From positions 88,392,032-88,456,031 of the forward strand of contig CM073591.1 in NCBI GenBank assembly GCA_037074705.1: a stretch of DNA of 64,000 nt, read 5' to 3'. Position numbers and translations under genes: made by a program. The notes beneath the pieces are model-generated. The model did not search any database. It was not told where the DNA came from and saw only the letters and a program-made list of their open reading frames with translations. Of the stretch, positions 24,061 through 36,590 are shown piece after piece (position 1 is the stretch's first letter; the number at the start of each line of letters is the position of its first letter). Source of the stretch: Zhengitettix transpicula. Its lineage: Eukaryota; Arthropoda; Insecta; Orthoptera; Tetrigidae.

Positions 24061-25179
24061 AATTAAATAATTAAGACAAAAAATAGTCTTGAATTTTTAC
24101 CTTCATGCAACTTGCCTGCTACAAACCTCTTTTCTTGTATTATTGCGATAGTGTTTCATGTTTTAAAACAACTTCTAAAAGAAACTGCTCTCCTATTTTA
24201 TCATTTTAAAAATATTCTTATTTGCCTTCCAAGCGAACTTCCCGCTTCCTTAACTTAATTCAATAAGATGAACATTTTTTTTCAACTAACATGAACAGTC
24301 TATTGTTCAGTTTTGTTGTCCCTATTTTTTTTTTATAAACTACTAAATGTTCTGTCATTAAACATTATCCAACTCTTCATGATTAAGGAAATCAGTGCTA
24401 TTTGACATGTCCTATTTCCCAAAAAATAAATCGAAATATGGAAAATATGGGAGAGACATTCTCTGCAGTCGTTTCAGATTTAAAATATACAATTATGTAC
24501 TCATCTTTATTTTGTCTCATTGTAAAAGTTATATCGCACATGTAATGAATCTAACAGTTATATTTATCGGACTTGTTAAAATAAATGCTAGTTAGAAATT
24601 TATCATAAAAAATATAAAACATTACAATAAAACAGACACATCCCTAATTTTTTAGGCTTCTTTCGATATTGGAAATTTCAATTAAATTCAGGATGAAACG
24701 TCATGTCTGTTTCATTATAATTTTTCAAATTTTTAATATTACATTTATGTATTTTTCTGTTTGTAATGAATTTACTCATTACTTTTTCATTTTTAACGCT
24801 ATGGTCATCTGTTAAACAGTTGGTAATTCAAAGCTTTATGTTATTAACCGCATTTGGCGACATAATGCGGAGTTATACTCAGAAAATGAAAATTGAAGAT
24901 TAAATATGAATTAAGTTATTTGATTATATCACTCATAAAGATTCCCACCGACCACGCATCGCCAACTGGCTCGACTGTATCTTTTTTTACGGCAGTCTCA
25001 TGCAATGAACGGTAGTTGAATGTAAATCAATGGCTAGTAAATAGTCTGCTTCTGGGCACTAGTTGCATAGACAAAGGCTAAAGAAGGCTGATGTTGACAA
25101 ATGAAAAATTCACAAATATAAAGAACCTATTAATAAATAAATAAGCATTACAACCAAATAAGTCAGAAAAATTAAACCA

Positions 25180-25760
25180 CATATTCTTTTAGATACAAAG
25201 TTTCGTTCAAAAATTTGGGGTCTTCTTCAGGTAAAACACAGTTTGAAATTTAGAGACACGGACGGTTGTAGCCGAAAATAATAATTCAAATGAAAAATTT
25301 ACGTCTGATTGAAAATTAATGAAAAGAAAAATAGTCAAATACAGACAAAAGAAGTGATAATAGAAATACCACAAAGTGTTTCTGGAAGCCTTGTTTCTTT
25401 CTTCAGGTGCAGAAAAAACGTTAGAGCCTAGAGCGACACAACTGCGCTAGTCAGCTTTATGAAAATAATAATTATCTACGCATTCATGTAAAAAAATGCA
25501 TATAAATGTGAATATTTACTGTCACAAACACCACACAAATTAATGGAATCAGTGGAGTTGTAATTGTTCGTAGATGAGTGTTGATACAATTGTGATAGTT
25601 CACTTTCGGCTACAGCCATCATAGGACGTAGTGCATGGCTCTAAAATGAAATATGTGTTTAACCTAATTACCTGAAGTAGTCCCAAAATTGTGGACGAAA
25701 CTTTGTGTTCAAAAACAATTTTTTGATTAATTTATTAATAAATGTTTGACCTATTGCTTT
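25180..25760. repeat. Penelope-like repeat cluster with three hammerhead-like motifs
   Basis: Minus-strand motifs lie at 25200-25230 and 25378-25406, a plus-strand motif at 25672-25701. Between the first two is a block also present at 39300-39378 and 59560-59630 (plus strand GAAAAATTTACGTCTGATTG). The cluster looks like two overlapping insertions in opposite orientation. Confidence 0.5.
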
Positions 25761-26099
25761 TATTGCTTATTTATTTATAAAAAAGATAAATGCCTGATTA
25801 GATTAAATAATATACGATCGACTATTCTTTATGTGTTATTATTCTTTGTGTGTAATAAAAATTCTGACCAGAAGTGATAGGTAATAGCTTTTAAGAGCTT
25901 GAGTGTTAAGACGTTTCTAACAGCAGAAACAAACACTTTCAATTTAGACTGATGACAAAGAACTACAAATACCTTACAGCCAAAACTAAATTATATACTT
26001 GTTGAAAAACCATTTGACGTTGGAAAATTAAACGTATGACAGTTTGTATTTTAAGCACTTTGGGAGGGTCCGTGTTTCTGTCCCTGTTTCGTCAGCAAC

Positions 26100-26230
26100 G
26101 TTGGTATTGTAATGGGAGGTCGCAAAGAGAAAGACGTCCGTGGGCGGCGCGGATGGGAGCCGTCGCTACCGCCGGTGCTAAACGTCGCCTGCTGCTGCTC
26201 TTAAGTGCTGTGTAGGCCGCCAGTAAACAT
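26100..26230. other. GC-rich island
   Basis: CpG-rich block (GTGGGCGGCGCGGATGGGAG; GCCTGCTGCTGCTC). It lies about 2 kb from the PET-LIM exon on the 3' side of that gene; possibly an alternative promoter or intronic element. No exon is evident. Confidence 0.3.
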
Positions 26231-28130
26231 TGCTGTTCTTCTTGTGTAACAGCCAAGATCATATTTCTAACGATATATGTACGTGGAAAGCGTGACCTTT
26301 GACCAGATTCCTACATTCTCCCTTATTAAAATACTATTAATCTAATGCTTTAAATGTTAATAAATTTCACACAAAAGTCGTTTTGCGATTCTATTTTAAT
26401 GTTGTAGAGAGACGAGGTGGTAAATAAAGAGAAATAGGGAGAATAAAACGAAGAGGCACGAGAATAGAATAAATGTAAACTAACAGCTCAGAAGGGAGAA
26501 AGTCAGAGAGAATCTCACCGACGATAGTATGAAGTCCATTAAAATTGTTAATACGTCATACGACATTAAAATTATATCCTGTTCGATTACAGACCAAAAT
26601 TCTTCTGAATCTTAAACATTAGATTATAAATGCTTCAAACGTTACCGTCAACGCCGGGATTTAATATATAATTTCTTGAAACTTTTGAAGCCTATAAATC
26701 GTTCACCTATTAAGCGACATAGATTAAAATTCTGTCTTACGACATATCCGTACCGGAAAAAAACCCGAAACCGAACATAAGAAATCCTTTGTCCTCCGTA
26801 ATTAACTCGTATATCAACAAGGGTGGAATTGGAGTAAAATAAATCAATAAAATTTCAAAAAATATTATTAATAAAGTTAGAGTTTGTAGTTTACTTCAAA
26901 TAAATTAAATTTAACTATTTATTTCTACTCTTTATTTTAGTAATTTTCTATATGATATGGTATGGACATAAAGCATATTCGATCTATAAAAAGGGCTATT
27001 AACACTTGGGTCGAAATTTATTAACTATTTATATATCTACTGCAAATTAAATGCAAATCAGTCTATAAGTTGAAGAAATATTATTAATATAAAGGTTTAT
27101 TAGCCTTATTCAAACATTCATTATACGTGATTGCTGTGTTTTCTCTGTGTACAAAATTTTTTGTACAATTAGAAACGTATTTTCAATCAGTTTGTCACGA
27201 AATTATAAATCTCTTTTCTCACAGCGAAATCTCCATCTAACTTAGGAATGAGAAGGGTCACATGAATAACCAAAGTACATGCAAAATTAAAAGAGGATTA
27301 ATAGAATATAAAAAATATTTTTTATTGTTGTTCAAATCTTTAAATAAATTATTTTTAAAATTATAACTCTTTTAAATTGGAACTAGAATTCTCCTTTAAA
27401 ATATAGAGGATGTTTATGTTAACTTGAAAACTTAAAATACGAATCGTACGAAGAACGTTTCCTATTTTAAATTTTTGAACCACTTACTGTTCCATCCCGT
27501 TATTTTTCCGCTATCGCTAAACAATTCCAGAAATTTTCCAGTTAACATTATTGTCAAACTCTCTTGCATTGTGGTTTTTAAATGTCAGGATAATTGTGCT
27601 TACTTTCCAAATTGTTTCGGCACATACGGTGAAATTTAATACGAATACACAGTTACTTGCATTAATTCAACTAAATCAATAAAATTGCTAAAATGTGTCA
27701 CAAACAGGGATAGGTGTTCCCTCCCTGCAGGAGAATAATTACTAACTCCGTATATAAAAAAGAGTGAGGTTGATGAAAGTGGACGAGGAAAAAATAATTT
27801 TTCGGTATTTTCATCCATCACCTGTTGCATTTATTTGCAATTTTCTTGTTGTGAAGAACATCACCATATGTCGCGAAAGCATAATATTGCATCCGTTACA
27901 TAATTTTGTGTTGAATTCTCGGCATGATATTAGTGGTCTATGAAATTAACTAAATTTAATGGTATTTACGTGCATTGCAAACATAATTTCCTCTACCATC
28001 AGCTGCCCAATCATGGTTCTTCGACCATACAGTTAATAGTGACATTTGCAATGTCAATTTAGATTCATTGTCGAGACGGAAACAGGTGACGTGCCTAAAA
28101 AAACTGTTTTTTGGTATGTTTTCTACTCAC

Positions 28131-28216
28131 CTCCAGACGTGTGGAGTGAACCCAGAGCACTTCTCGCCACACTCCAGACATGGTTGGCCTTCGTCCACCT
28201 CCTGCACAAGCACGCC
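28131..28216 (-). CDS. internal exon of a PET-LIM (testin/limpet-like) protein
   Basis: This 86-bp minus-strand exon has canonical borders. The acceptor ends in tgtcaacag and has a TACTAAT-like branch site about 25 bases upstream. The donor is gtgagtag. In the only open frame it reads G-V-L-V-Q-E-V-D-E-G-Q followed by PCLECGEKCSGFTPHVW, and leaves AG of a split codon, consistent with the Arg that follows Trp in this family. The PCLxCxxKCxGFxxHxWR pattern is the N-terminal cysteine-rich signature preceding the PET domain of testin and limpet-type LIM proteins, which are cytoskeletal and focal-adhesion scaffolds; the three Cys (CxxCxxxC) are intact. I found no other exon: the PET and LIM domains should lie at lower coordinates on this strand, probably beyond the window, and the start codon upstream on this strand. 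Assignment to testin rather than limpet/LMCD1 is uncertain. The ORFs overlapping it on the plus strand are shadows. Confidence 0.75.
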
Positions 28217-28764
28217 CTGTTGACAAATACACACAAATATTAGTAAGGCAGTAAAAGAAGTGGTCCAAACGAGACACAGAGTAACAATTCTCAGCGTTGC
28301 TTCTTTACACAGACACTAGGCACTGTATGTTTTGGACAAGCCAGTGACAAAAATAGATTTTTTAATATGTACACAAGACAACGTAAGATCGTATTTATGT
28401 AAAATCATGTTCAAAAGAAAATAGTAAAGAAATATTAGCACTATAGAATTAAGCACTATTCAGTAGTGGGTCATCACATACTGACTGCTCATATTCAAGT
28501 AGTATGAGGAGTAACGTTTCTGATTGCTCCTTCTACGTTCATAGACGTCAGAAAGCGTTCGTCAGCAGTCATTGAGACACGGCACATAGAGGGATTTGAG
28601 AAATAGAATTAAGTAGTCAATCTGTGAGAAGGCTACGGAGAGAACAGAGGTAAGAAAGGCTGGACGTCGCCGTAAAAATTTCACAGCAACACTCAAGGAA
28701 GTGATGGAATGAGCAAAATAATATAATGATCAGTAAAATAAGACAAATTAATTCAATTTAGACT

Positions 28765-29470
28765 GTTGTAACTGACATTGGAAATTAATATTATATAATG
28801 GCCGAGAAGTCAGTTCAGAATTAAAACTAAAATTAATTACACATTATTATATTAAGAAAAACTTCTAAAGCAGTACGTTTCTTCCACAATCCGTGGACCT
28901 CATAAGGTGTGAACTAAAAATAAACTGGTACAACGAAAATACAAAGATATACTACATAAGATGAGAACAAAGTGGTTATTTGAAACTGCAGTTATAAATG
29001 TTGAAGATATTATTTGTAGCGGTATTTAACAGTAATGGTCGAACTATTGGATGAAATGAGTAACACTTCAGATATTAATCTCGCCATTTGATTTTAGAAT
29101 CTTATTATTAAATTCTTCCAATCAAAACTGTGGTTATTTGAACTGACTTGTTTACTAAGAACTGATTGTTTGTTACATGGTTGTTAAAAATTGGAAATAT
29201 GTTCTGCAAGTCAAGTTTTTAATGCTCTATTTGTTTCTCCTACAAAAGAAACATTGCAGCCTTTATCGGAAATTTGATGTGTATCTAATTTATTGATATG
29301 ATCTTAACAGTTTTTTTTATAATGAATGATAAATAATCGTTAAAACGTTAATGTTAAAACCGATACAAATAATCTTAGCGACATTTATGATTGTCTTCAC
29401 AAATAGCATATTTCGGATCTTCTTATATCGTTGTTTCTGTTCATTGGTAGTCGACATCTGATGATTGTGG
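28765..29470. repeat. repeat F, palindromic copy
   Basis: The left arm (28765-29065) matches 690-1010. A second arm at about 29335-29450 is in reverse orientation (AATGTTAAAACCGATACAAATAAT against ATTATTTGTAGCGGTATTTAAC), so the copy is an inverted repeat around about 280 bases of spacer. Confidence 0.5.
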
Positions 29471-31275
29471 AATAAACGTAGTGTATTCGAAATTTTTCTT
29501 ACTATAATAAAGAAAAAGAAGTTTTTGTTTATGATTTATTCTTAACGGACTTCTTGGTTATTATATATTATTATAAATTAATACACAAATAGAAAGTCGT
29601 TAGCAAGTTGGCGTGGGTTAAAAACTAAAGCCGAGGAAACATAATTTTTATGGAATACGAAAAACTGCAGGAATATCACTTAATGGCATATGCCACATGA
29701 TGGAATAAAATTCAAGGTTGTTCAAATGAAACATGACATTAGGGTAAGGGGTTGGGGCGTTAATTCAGCAATGTGTATTACTAGTAATGATACTGTTTCA
29801 ATCGTTAGGCTTTGCCTAAAGAGCAAGTTGCACGAAGAAATATAGAACGCGTTATGTTGGGAAAGAATGTAAAACTTAAATTACGAATGTCTTTGAGATA
29901 AATACGAAAAGTGTTGGGATCGCGGTGAAGCAAATAATAAATCTGAAAAGAAGGGTAACGTGAGACATGACAAATGGGTAAAGACAGTTCTCGCGTGGAA
30001 CCAAAGGGACCGTGAACGACCACGAGGGAAATCATTTTCACTCTGGGGCAGAGGCATTAAGAAGACGGTGGGGTTTGAAAAGCAGTCTAATGTAGAGAAG
30101 AATGTATAAAAATGAGAATTGCAGTGTGTAACGACGCAATGGTTGTGAGTAATGTAAGGTGGAGCTTCAAGTAAAGGTTGAGCTATTTGGAAATCATGAT
30201 GGTGATTTATTTAAAATAACATAATGGAAATGGTTCACTTCGCTATATCTGACACGTGGTTGATGGACTTGACAACAAAAGTTCTTGGGAGTACATTTAC
30301 TATTATTTTAAAAATGTAATCAAAAACCAAGATCCTGGTACCACCAAACGGCACCAATATTCAGCGGTCGTGATTTTATAATTATTTCTTCTCTGGTTAC
30401 GATCTCGTAAGGAATTGATTAAATAATTTTCCGTATATTTGCAAAGGTGATGATAATAATAAATATTCATTATGAATATTTTATAATTAACACCTTCTCA
30501 CCCTGCCACATACCGATCGGGTTAGTAACGGTTATTTAACCAGTATGGGGACTGTCATTGGTCATCTCAGATACACCTAAAGCTATGGATTCGACACTAA
30601 TAAGGCCATTTATGACATTATTGTTTTCCATTAACTTCACCTCCCTACCAGCACCACCACCAACGCGAAACCAACCAATATATATATATATGTATGTATA
30701 TCAAACTTCAATAACTTTGTTTCCAGCCAATTATGCAGATAGGATCGAGACCAACTTCATGGTTTTTGGACTTTAAATGATTAACCAATTTTCACACCAA
30801 CCTCGATTATTAAGAGTCGGGCTTAATCGCAAATGTATCACTGTTTATCTCAGCACCAAGAAAACTACGAAACAGACATTAATCGTTGTATTTTTTGGAC
30901 AGTTTATTTTTCACTCCTCCTCTTGCCCACAGGATATTAACGTTGTCTTAACCGCCATAGGGAATGTGATTGCACATTTATGAAACCCCGAAAACTATGA
31001 ATGTGACACAAAATCATTTGACCCATCTCTCCCATGGCGTTAGCGGTCGGAATTGGACTTAAAATACATAGGAGGTGTCACTATTAATCTCATAACTACA
31101 GAAACCTATTCATTATCCACTAATATAAATTGTTTTCATGTTTTTTATGTTTCAGCCCCTTACACTCCTACCCCTATTACTTCAACAATATTTTTTTTCT
31201 GGCAACGAAAGTGACCTTTCTACCTTGAAGTATTTCCATACGTTTAAAATGTATGCGGAACATACACACAGCTAT

Positions 31276-31277
<2 letters not shown>
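29471..31277. other. non-coding DNA with a small (TA)n run
   Basis: Frames at 30558-30983 are open by chance. Around 30640-31180 the wording (CCTCC-rich runs spaced by TTTATCTCAGCACC) looks repetitive but I found no second copy. Confidence 0.4.

Positions 31278-31329
<52 letters not shown>
31278..31329. repeat. (TA)n microsatellite
   Basis: Pure TA tract abutting the left end of LTR-2; a short TATATATA continues on the right of the LTR. Confidence 0.95.
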
Positions 31330-31332
<3 letters not shown>

Positions 31333-32455
31333 AATAACCAGCTAAGAAGGACAGGAATTCTGTTCTTATTTTTATCAGATTTGTTTACCAACTCAGACTG
31401 GGGATCCTTGAGTGGTTTGTACATATAAAAGATAATGATGAAAAGATGGATTAGTGGCTCTTAGCGAAGAGGAGGAATATAATTGGGGCATTTTTGCGGC
31501 TCTTAGGGCTAAATGGTTGTGACCGACGGAACCATGAAAGGCATCATAACAGATGGACGACGCAATTATATTAAAAGGAGATGCTTATTTTAATTGATTG
31601 AGTGGCTCTCGGAGCGGGAGAAAGCCAACAGATAGTGTTGTTTGGCGAACATGGAATTTCAAAACAACTGTAAAAACAAGGGAATATTCTGGAGCCGGTA
31701 TATAGAGAGCAGATAAAGGCAGAGTTAGTCAGGGAGGAACACAGTTAGACAGGAGTTGGAGAGGAGACGGACGTGTCAGTAGGGAGAGAGCGTTGGTGCA
31801 GGTCCGCAGGGACGGACGCAGGGCCAAGGTAAAGTGGCCGAAACAATGTTATGAACAGTTGGGAGTTTGCATTCAGGAGAGATCATCGGATGGTAGGCCA
31901 AGCTAGGTGGCCGAGAGTAATCAGTTGGACATCAGTCATTAAAAGTCGGTAGTATTTCGTCGTGGAAATCTGTCTGCCAGCAGAGTTGGTTCAATTCGTC
32001 GTGAGGGTAACGTCATCAAGAAGAGGTGACTGTGAAAGCAGAGTGTGAGCCTTTTAAGCCTGTATGAAGTGAGTGTGTGCCGGTATGCGAGAGATCCAAA
32101 TTGCATGGACCAGAGAGCTTGTAAGTTTATTTTCTGTATTCATAATTGTAAATTGTTAAATAAGGGTAAAAAGTCAGATTTCGTTTCAATTTCGTTTTCA
32201 GTCATTTCAATCATTTCATTTCGTTTTCATTTATTTTAACTGTATTTGTTTAATTGTAAAATTTGTGTTCCGTTTCCTTATCAACCCAGTAAAGACCATG
32301 GGGTACAGAGTCTAATTTATCAAATGTATTCAAGATAAATAAAATTGTTTTGATTTTATAAAATTTCATTAGATTTGTGTAATTGTAAATTTGTGTCTTC
32401 ATAAATAATAATTGATTGTTTAAATTGGTAGTTTTATTTTACTTGAGGTATTACA
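31330..32455 (+). mobile_element. LTR-2, solo LTR inserted in a (TA)n tract
   Basis: The 1126-bp element opens TGTAATAACC and closes GGTATTACA. It is flanked on both sides by ATAT, which agrees with a 4-bp duplication but lies in a (TA)n tract and so is weak evidence. No internal region or second LTR is present. It has a TATATAG box at about 31700 followed about 30 bases later by an initiator-like AGTCAGG. A word resembling LTR-1 (CATTCAGGAGAGATCATC versus CATTCAGGAGGATCATCC) suggests a distant relation. Purine-rich wording fills 31700-31800. Confidence 0.65.
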
Positions 32456-33699
32456 ATATATATAAAGAGAGAGAAAGAGGTAGATAGGTAGGCAGGATGG
32501 TCACGCGAAAATTAAAGCTTAATTCTTTCATTTTTATATGTTAATGAGGATTTGTAGCTTAAGGATTTTTTCAGGGAAAAAAGAAAAAACCAGATGTTGG
32601 AAAATACAATTCCTTAATAGGACAATAAAGAACTGGAACGATTTACCTGCAAGAGTTTTCGGAGAAAGTCCTATAACAGAATGAAAATTTAGACTTAATC
32701 TGAACTCTTGAACTCTAGTGAGTATAGGGTAGTGAAATGCATTGCAGTAAATTGAAGTGAAGTGATAGTGCTCCGTTATCAACTAAAGTAAAATGGTAAA
32801 ACTCCTTGTCTTCTTAGATAGATAATCCATATTTTCAGATATCTATCCAATGTTCTTCTTTTGAGGCCAGTCCAATATTAATTATTTCTTTAACTTTTTC
32901 AAAATTAACACCTAATTAATATAATTCTATATACATGTATTTATAGTTGAAATAATGTTCCTAAACATAGCTTATATTTTAAAATAATTGTATTAATTTG
33001 TAACTTTTTTATTTAATTTGTAATTAAATTGTAATTTCATGCATCTATCACTTGGAAAACTGCCAATTTGTAGATTAAATAAATACATACATGCACTATA
33101 TTAAAAATTTATGGGGAAAATTTTTTAAACTAAAAATAAATTTGTAGCCTATTTTTATTTCAGTTGCGCAATTATAACCAAGTATTTTTCCATTCCTACA
33201 AGTATATTTTTCCTAATATCAACCCTCCACGGACCATTAAGAAATACCATTTACAAGCATATGCAATCTATTAATATTATTACTTCAGTTATGAACTACT
33301 GCTTTTAACTCTTTCATTTCATCATCCAAGAACAAATTATTTTTCATTAGGGTTGATCCACTTCCTAGTCATCCGGTTTAAATTGAAAAGAAGCTTCATA
33401 GTTTTTTTATATTATATATTTAATCCATTTAACTGAGCACTTCTTTCGAATGCTTTCGGAAAATTACGCACCGCTCCATTATATGAGTTTTCTGATCGTT
33501 TAGAGAGGACCGTGTGTTTATTTAAACCTAACTTGTAGTAGGGATGGGAACTCTATTTATATCCGCGAATCATAGCATCTTAGCCTGTCAGTTTCTGTTA
33601 AACTCGGTGAGTCAAGATTAAAACATAGCACCATAGTTTCCTTTCTGTTTAGTTTTAACTCTAAACAGGTCAAGAATAACCACATCACTAGTTTTACCT

Positions 33700-34110
33700 A
33701 TTATGAGACTAGCAGTCATCACCTGTGGTCTTAACACGGATTCTCCTTGTGCGTATTACTCCTGACCCAGACGTGGTCTGTGACCTCACATCCACCTTTA
33801 TCTCAGGCCGTGACACGGCGACCAAGCCATTTCCTTAATCACTCGAGGTATCGTTTCCGAAAGACGAAACAGGTCACCGGCGAAAATAGACAGGGCTGTC
33901 TTTATCGCATGTAAGCGCTAATGGAATTAGGACATAAATGGGAGATAGAGCTCGCGGGGGTTTCCGACGCCCCTGACAGTTTCATCAACCCGTTAACGGC
34001 GGTTGTAAACAACTTTGGGAGGTTTCTCATTGGCACTTCCCCTCTGGTAATTAGTTACTTCCCCGCGAAAATGAAGACGACGTTCGCAGTAAGTACTGAT
34101 GTATGTATGC
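33700..34110. other. GC-richer non-coding block, possible enhancer
   Basis: Complex sequence without repeats, containing GATA-like TTATCT/TTATCG words, GTAATTAGTTAC homeodomain-like wording and AACAGGTCACC. A 70-codon frame at 33921 lacks motifs. Position relative to the PET-LIM gene (upstream, minus strand) is compatible with an intronic or upstream enhancer; unproven. Confidence 0.3.
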
Positions 34111-34270
34111 GGAGTATTCAGGTGAAAATATGAATTTATTTGGAATGTTTATTTATCTTATTAATCCTTACATAGCATAATATATATATATGCATAATTA
34201 ATAATATTGTGATAGGTGAAATTATTGATAAGTATAGTAAAGAGAAAGGTTTACGTGGGAATGAAACTCA

Positions 34271-34400
34271 GTCACCATGTCGGGCATAAAACGCAGTTTT
34301 CGGAGGTTCTATTCTCCTTCTTAAGGTCATAAATAAGTTATGAATTAGGAGGATAACAACTCTGAAAATTTGGCCTACGTTTCCTTCCCGACATGGTGAC
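34271..34400. repeat. 130-bp palindromic element
   Basis: Perfect 14-bp ends GTCACCATGTCGGG (34271-34284) and complement (34387-34400). Inner sequence is also an imperfect inverted repeat (AAACGCAG against AAACGTAG; CTCCTT; AAGTTATGAATTA). No flanking duplication is obvious. Confidence 0.65.
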
Positions 34401-36372
34401 AGACCTTTATTCTCAGGTAAGCCTTGTTAATCCCTCTCAATGACCAATAAATAAATATATAGCCTGTGTGTAGGATATAAAAAATAGTATATTCACTAAA
34501 TAATTCAGACTTCATTATTGTATCAGTGGTTTCGACCGAAAATATGTTCTCAGGACAAGTGGGTTCCCAGTGCCGATATTGTCAATACACAATGAAAAAT
34601 ACACTTATTAATACTGAAAGTTGCATGTGTTTGTCAGTTGATGTATCTCTCTCATTGACTTGCATATTTGTTGTTTTTGACAGTAATGTTATGACTTTTG
34701 AGCGTACCATAGATTTTTAATAATTTTTGTATCCTCTTAATTCTAGTGACAAATAAGTATGATTTGTAACATCGAAAGCTCTTGAAATTTGATTTATTTT
34801 AATGAGTACGCTCTACAGAAGTTTGTTAATAATACCCTGCGGGAATAATTTTGGTTAGAACTACTCAACAAAAATGTGTTTTTCCAATTTTATTAGAATA
34901 GTTTGTATATATAACTATTTAATATATAATTTCTTATGAGATCAGTTCGATGAAGAACATAAAAGCACATTATAAGACATAAATGTCCGTTATAAAAATA
35001 TACAGGAGATTTCAGAACATTGTGACATATTTGTCAGTATAACCAATAATATTTTATATAACTGTTTCTATAAAATTATATATATTATAGTTGAGACAAT
35101 TTTCTGAATAAATTACGTTCTTTTATTGTCAAAAAAGTATATTTTTCTTCTAATTTTTTATAAAATATTTTATTGAAAAATGAATTCCTAAATATCTAAA
35201 TTTATCTGCAGATGTACGTCGAACTTTTACAGTTTATTAAATTAATAATGTATGTTTGTTTATGTGTTTCGTAAAATACCACAGGTGGTTCCAAAGCCAC
35301 GCAAATACGGTTTCTTTTCGACTTAGATTGCAGACCAAACTGGCATAAGGAAAATAACTGGATACCGTCGCTTTATAAAGGATATCACTGGTTGTTATAT
35401 CTTGGTCTTCTTAGTGTCACAAATAGCTGGTTGAGATAGAAACAAATAATTCTGCGAGCCGTACAGGACTGATTTACATTTTAAAAAATGAGCAAAAACT
35501 TCCGTATTCCGAGAAATTCGTTATCTTATTTTTGACACGTAAATTCTTCAGAGTAAACATTATTTACCAAAGTTATGAGTGTACTTTGAAAAGTGTTCAT
35601 CTGGACTTGTAGGTCTTTTTTTAGTAGACAAGGAAGATCCCTGCCTTATCGGCGCTGATTCAGATCTTTCCGAAAGCTTTGCTGCCACCCAGTGGCGTTC
35701 CCTGGAACTAGACTGGCACGATAGATGGCAGCAGCGGCAAGTTTGTCTTTACGACCACGTGGAAGCAGAGTGTGGTTCCTCATAGTAAAACATAAAAAAA
35801 TATGAGGGCTAAGGACAGCGTCACATATACCATAAATTCCATACATTCACATAGAAAGGCTTCTCTTCGACTCAATTAAATAAAACGTGCATATATATAA
35901 TTGTTCTACTAGGTCGCGAAAACACTACGACTATACAACAATTTCAATTATTTTTGTGGAGTACCGTTCACAGCGCTATTACTGACAAAATTTCATTACT
36001 GAGTTCCTGGACGTGTTTCCCTCAATCATCGACTGCGTTGGTGAACAGGAATTATATTCGATTTCAACAGCAGGAGCAACGGCAAAATGACAAGACAGAT
36101 TCATTAAATATTTTCGCCATACGTTATTGTTAATGTGAAGAATGTATCGAAAATTACTTTTTAATATCTGTAATACTGTGTCGCAATGGCCAGTAATAAT
36201 TCTTTTTTCATAAATAATACACCACACACATTTCAGTTCCGTCATTAATAGCCGTTCAACACAAAACCGTCATGAAATGAGCATATCAATCAGGTTTAAA
36301 ACAATTCTCCTAAAAATAATCCCCAACTTTTTTTTGCTATTTATTGTTGAAAAAATATCTGACATAATAATA

Positions 36373-36590
36373 TAAATAAATATACGGCATTAAGTCAGGA
36401 AATTATGTTTAGTCACAATATAATAATTAAACGACATTTCGTCGTCTAAGGACCTCTTCAGGTTCAATCTACAATTTCTAAACTAATTATATAATTATTT
36501 ACTAATTTTTTTAAGAAAATAATGATTAATAATAATTTATTATCTATATACACCATTTCCTGACTCGAGGCCGTATATTTATTTATTTAT
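36373..36590. repeat. foldback element
   Basis: Inverted arms TAAATAAATATACGGCATTA at 36373 and its complement near 36555-36585 (ATTTCCTGACTCGAGGCCG). The same end sequence occurs at 39067 and 45698. The left half carries the best hammerhead-like motif on the minus strand. Confidence 0.6.
36424..36470 (-). ncRNA. best hammerhead-ribozyme-like motif
   Basis: Minus strand: CTGAAGA (36461-36455), one extra G, GTCC, loop, then GAC and GAAAT (36440-36436) followed by GTC (36435-36433). The bases before CTGAAGA and those after GTC can pair as an 8-bp helix I with two G-U pairs. The related copy at 39121 keeps GAAACGTC. It differs from the textbook core by the extra base after A9 and by C to T in GAAAC. 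Activity is unproven. Confidence 0.35.

Larger units (their letters stand above)
24061..28130. other. AT-rich DNA, probable intron 3' of the PET-LIM exon
   Basis: Contains the Penelope-like cluster and a GC island listed separately. No further exon of the PET-LIM gene was found on the minus strand. Confidence 0.45.
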
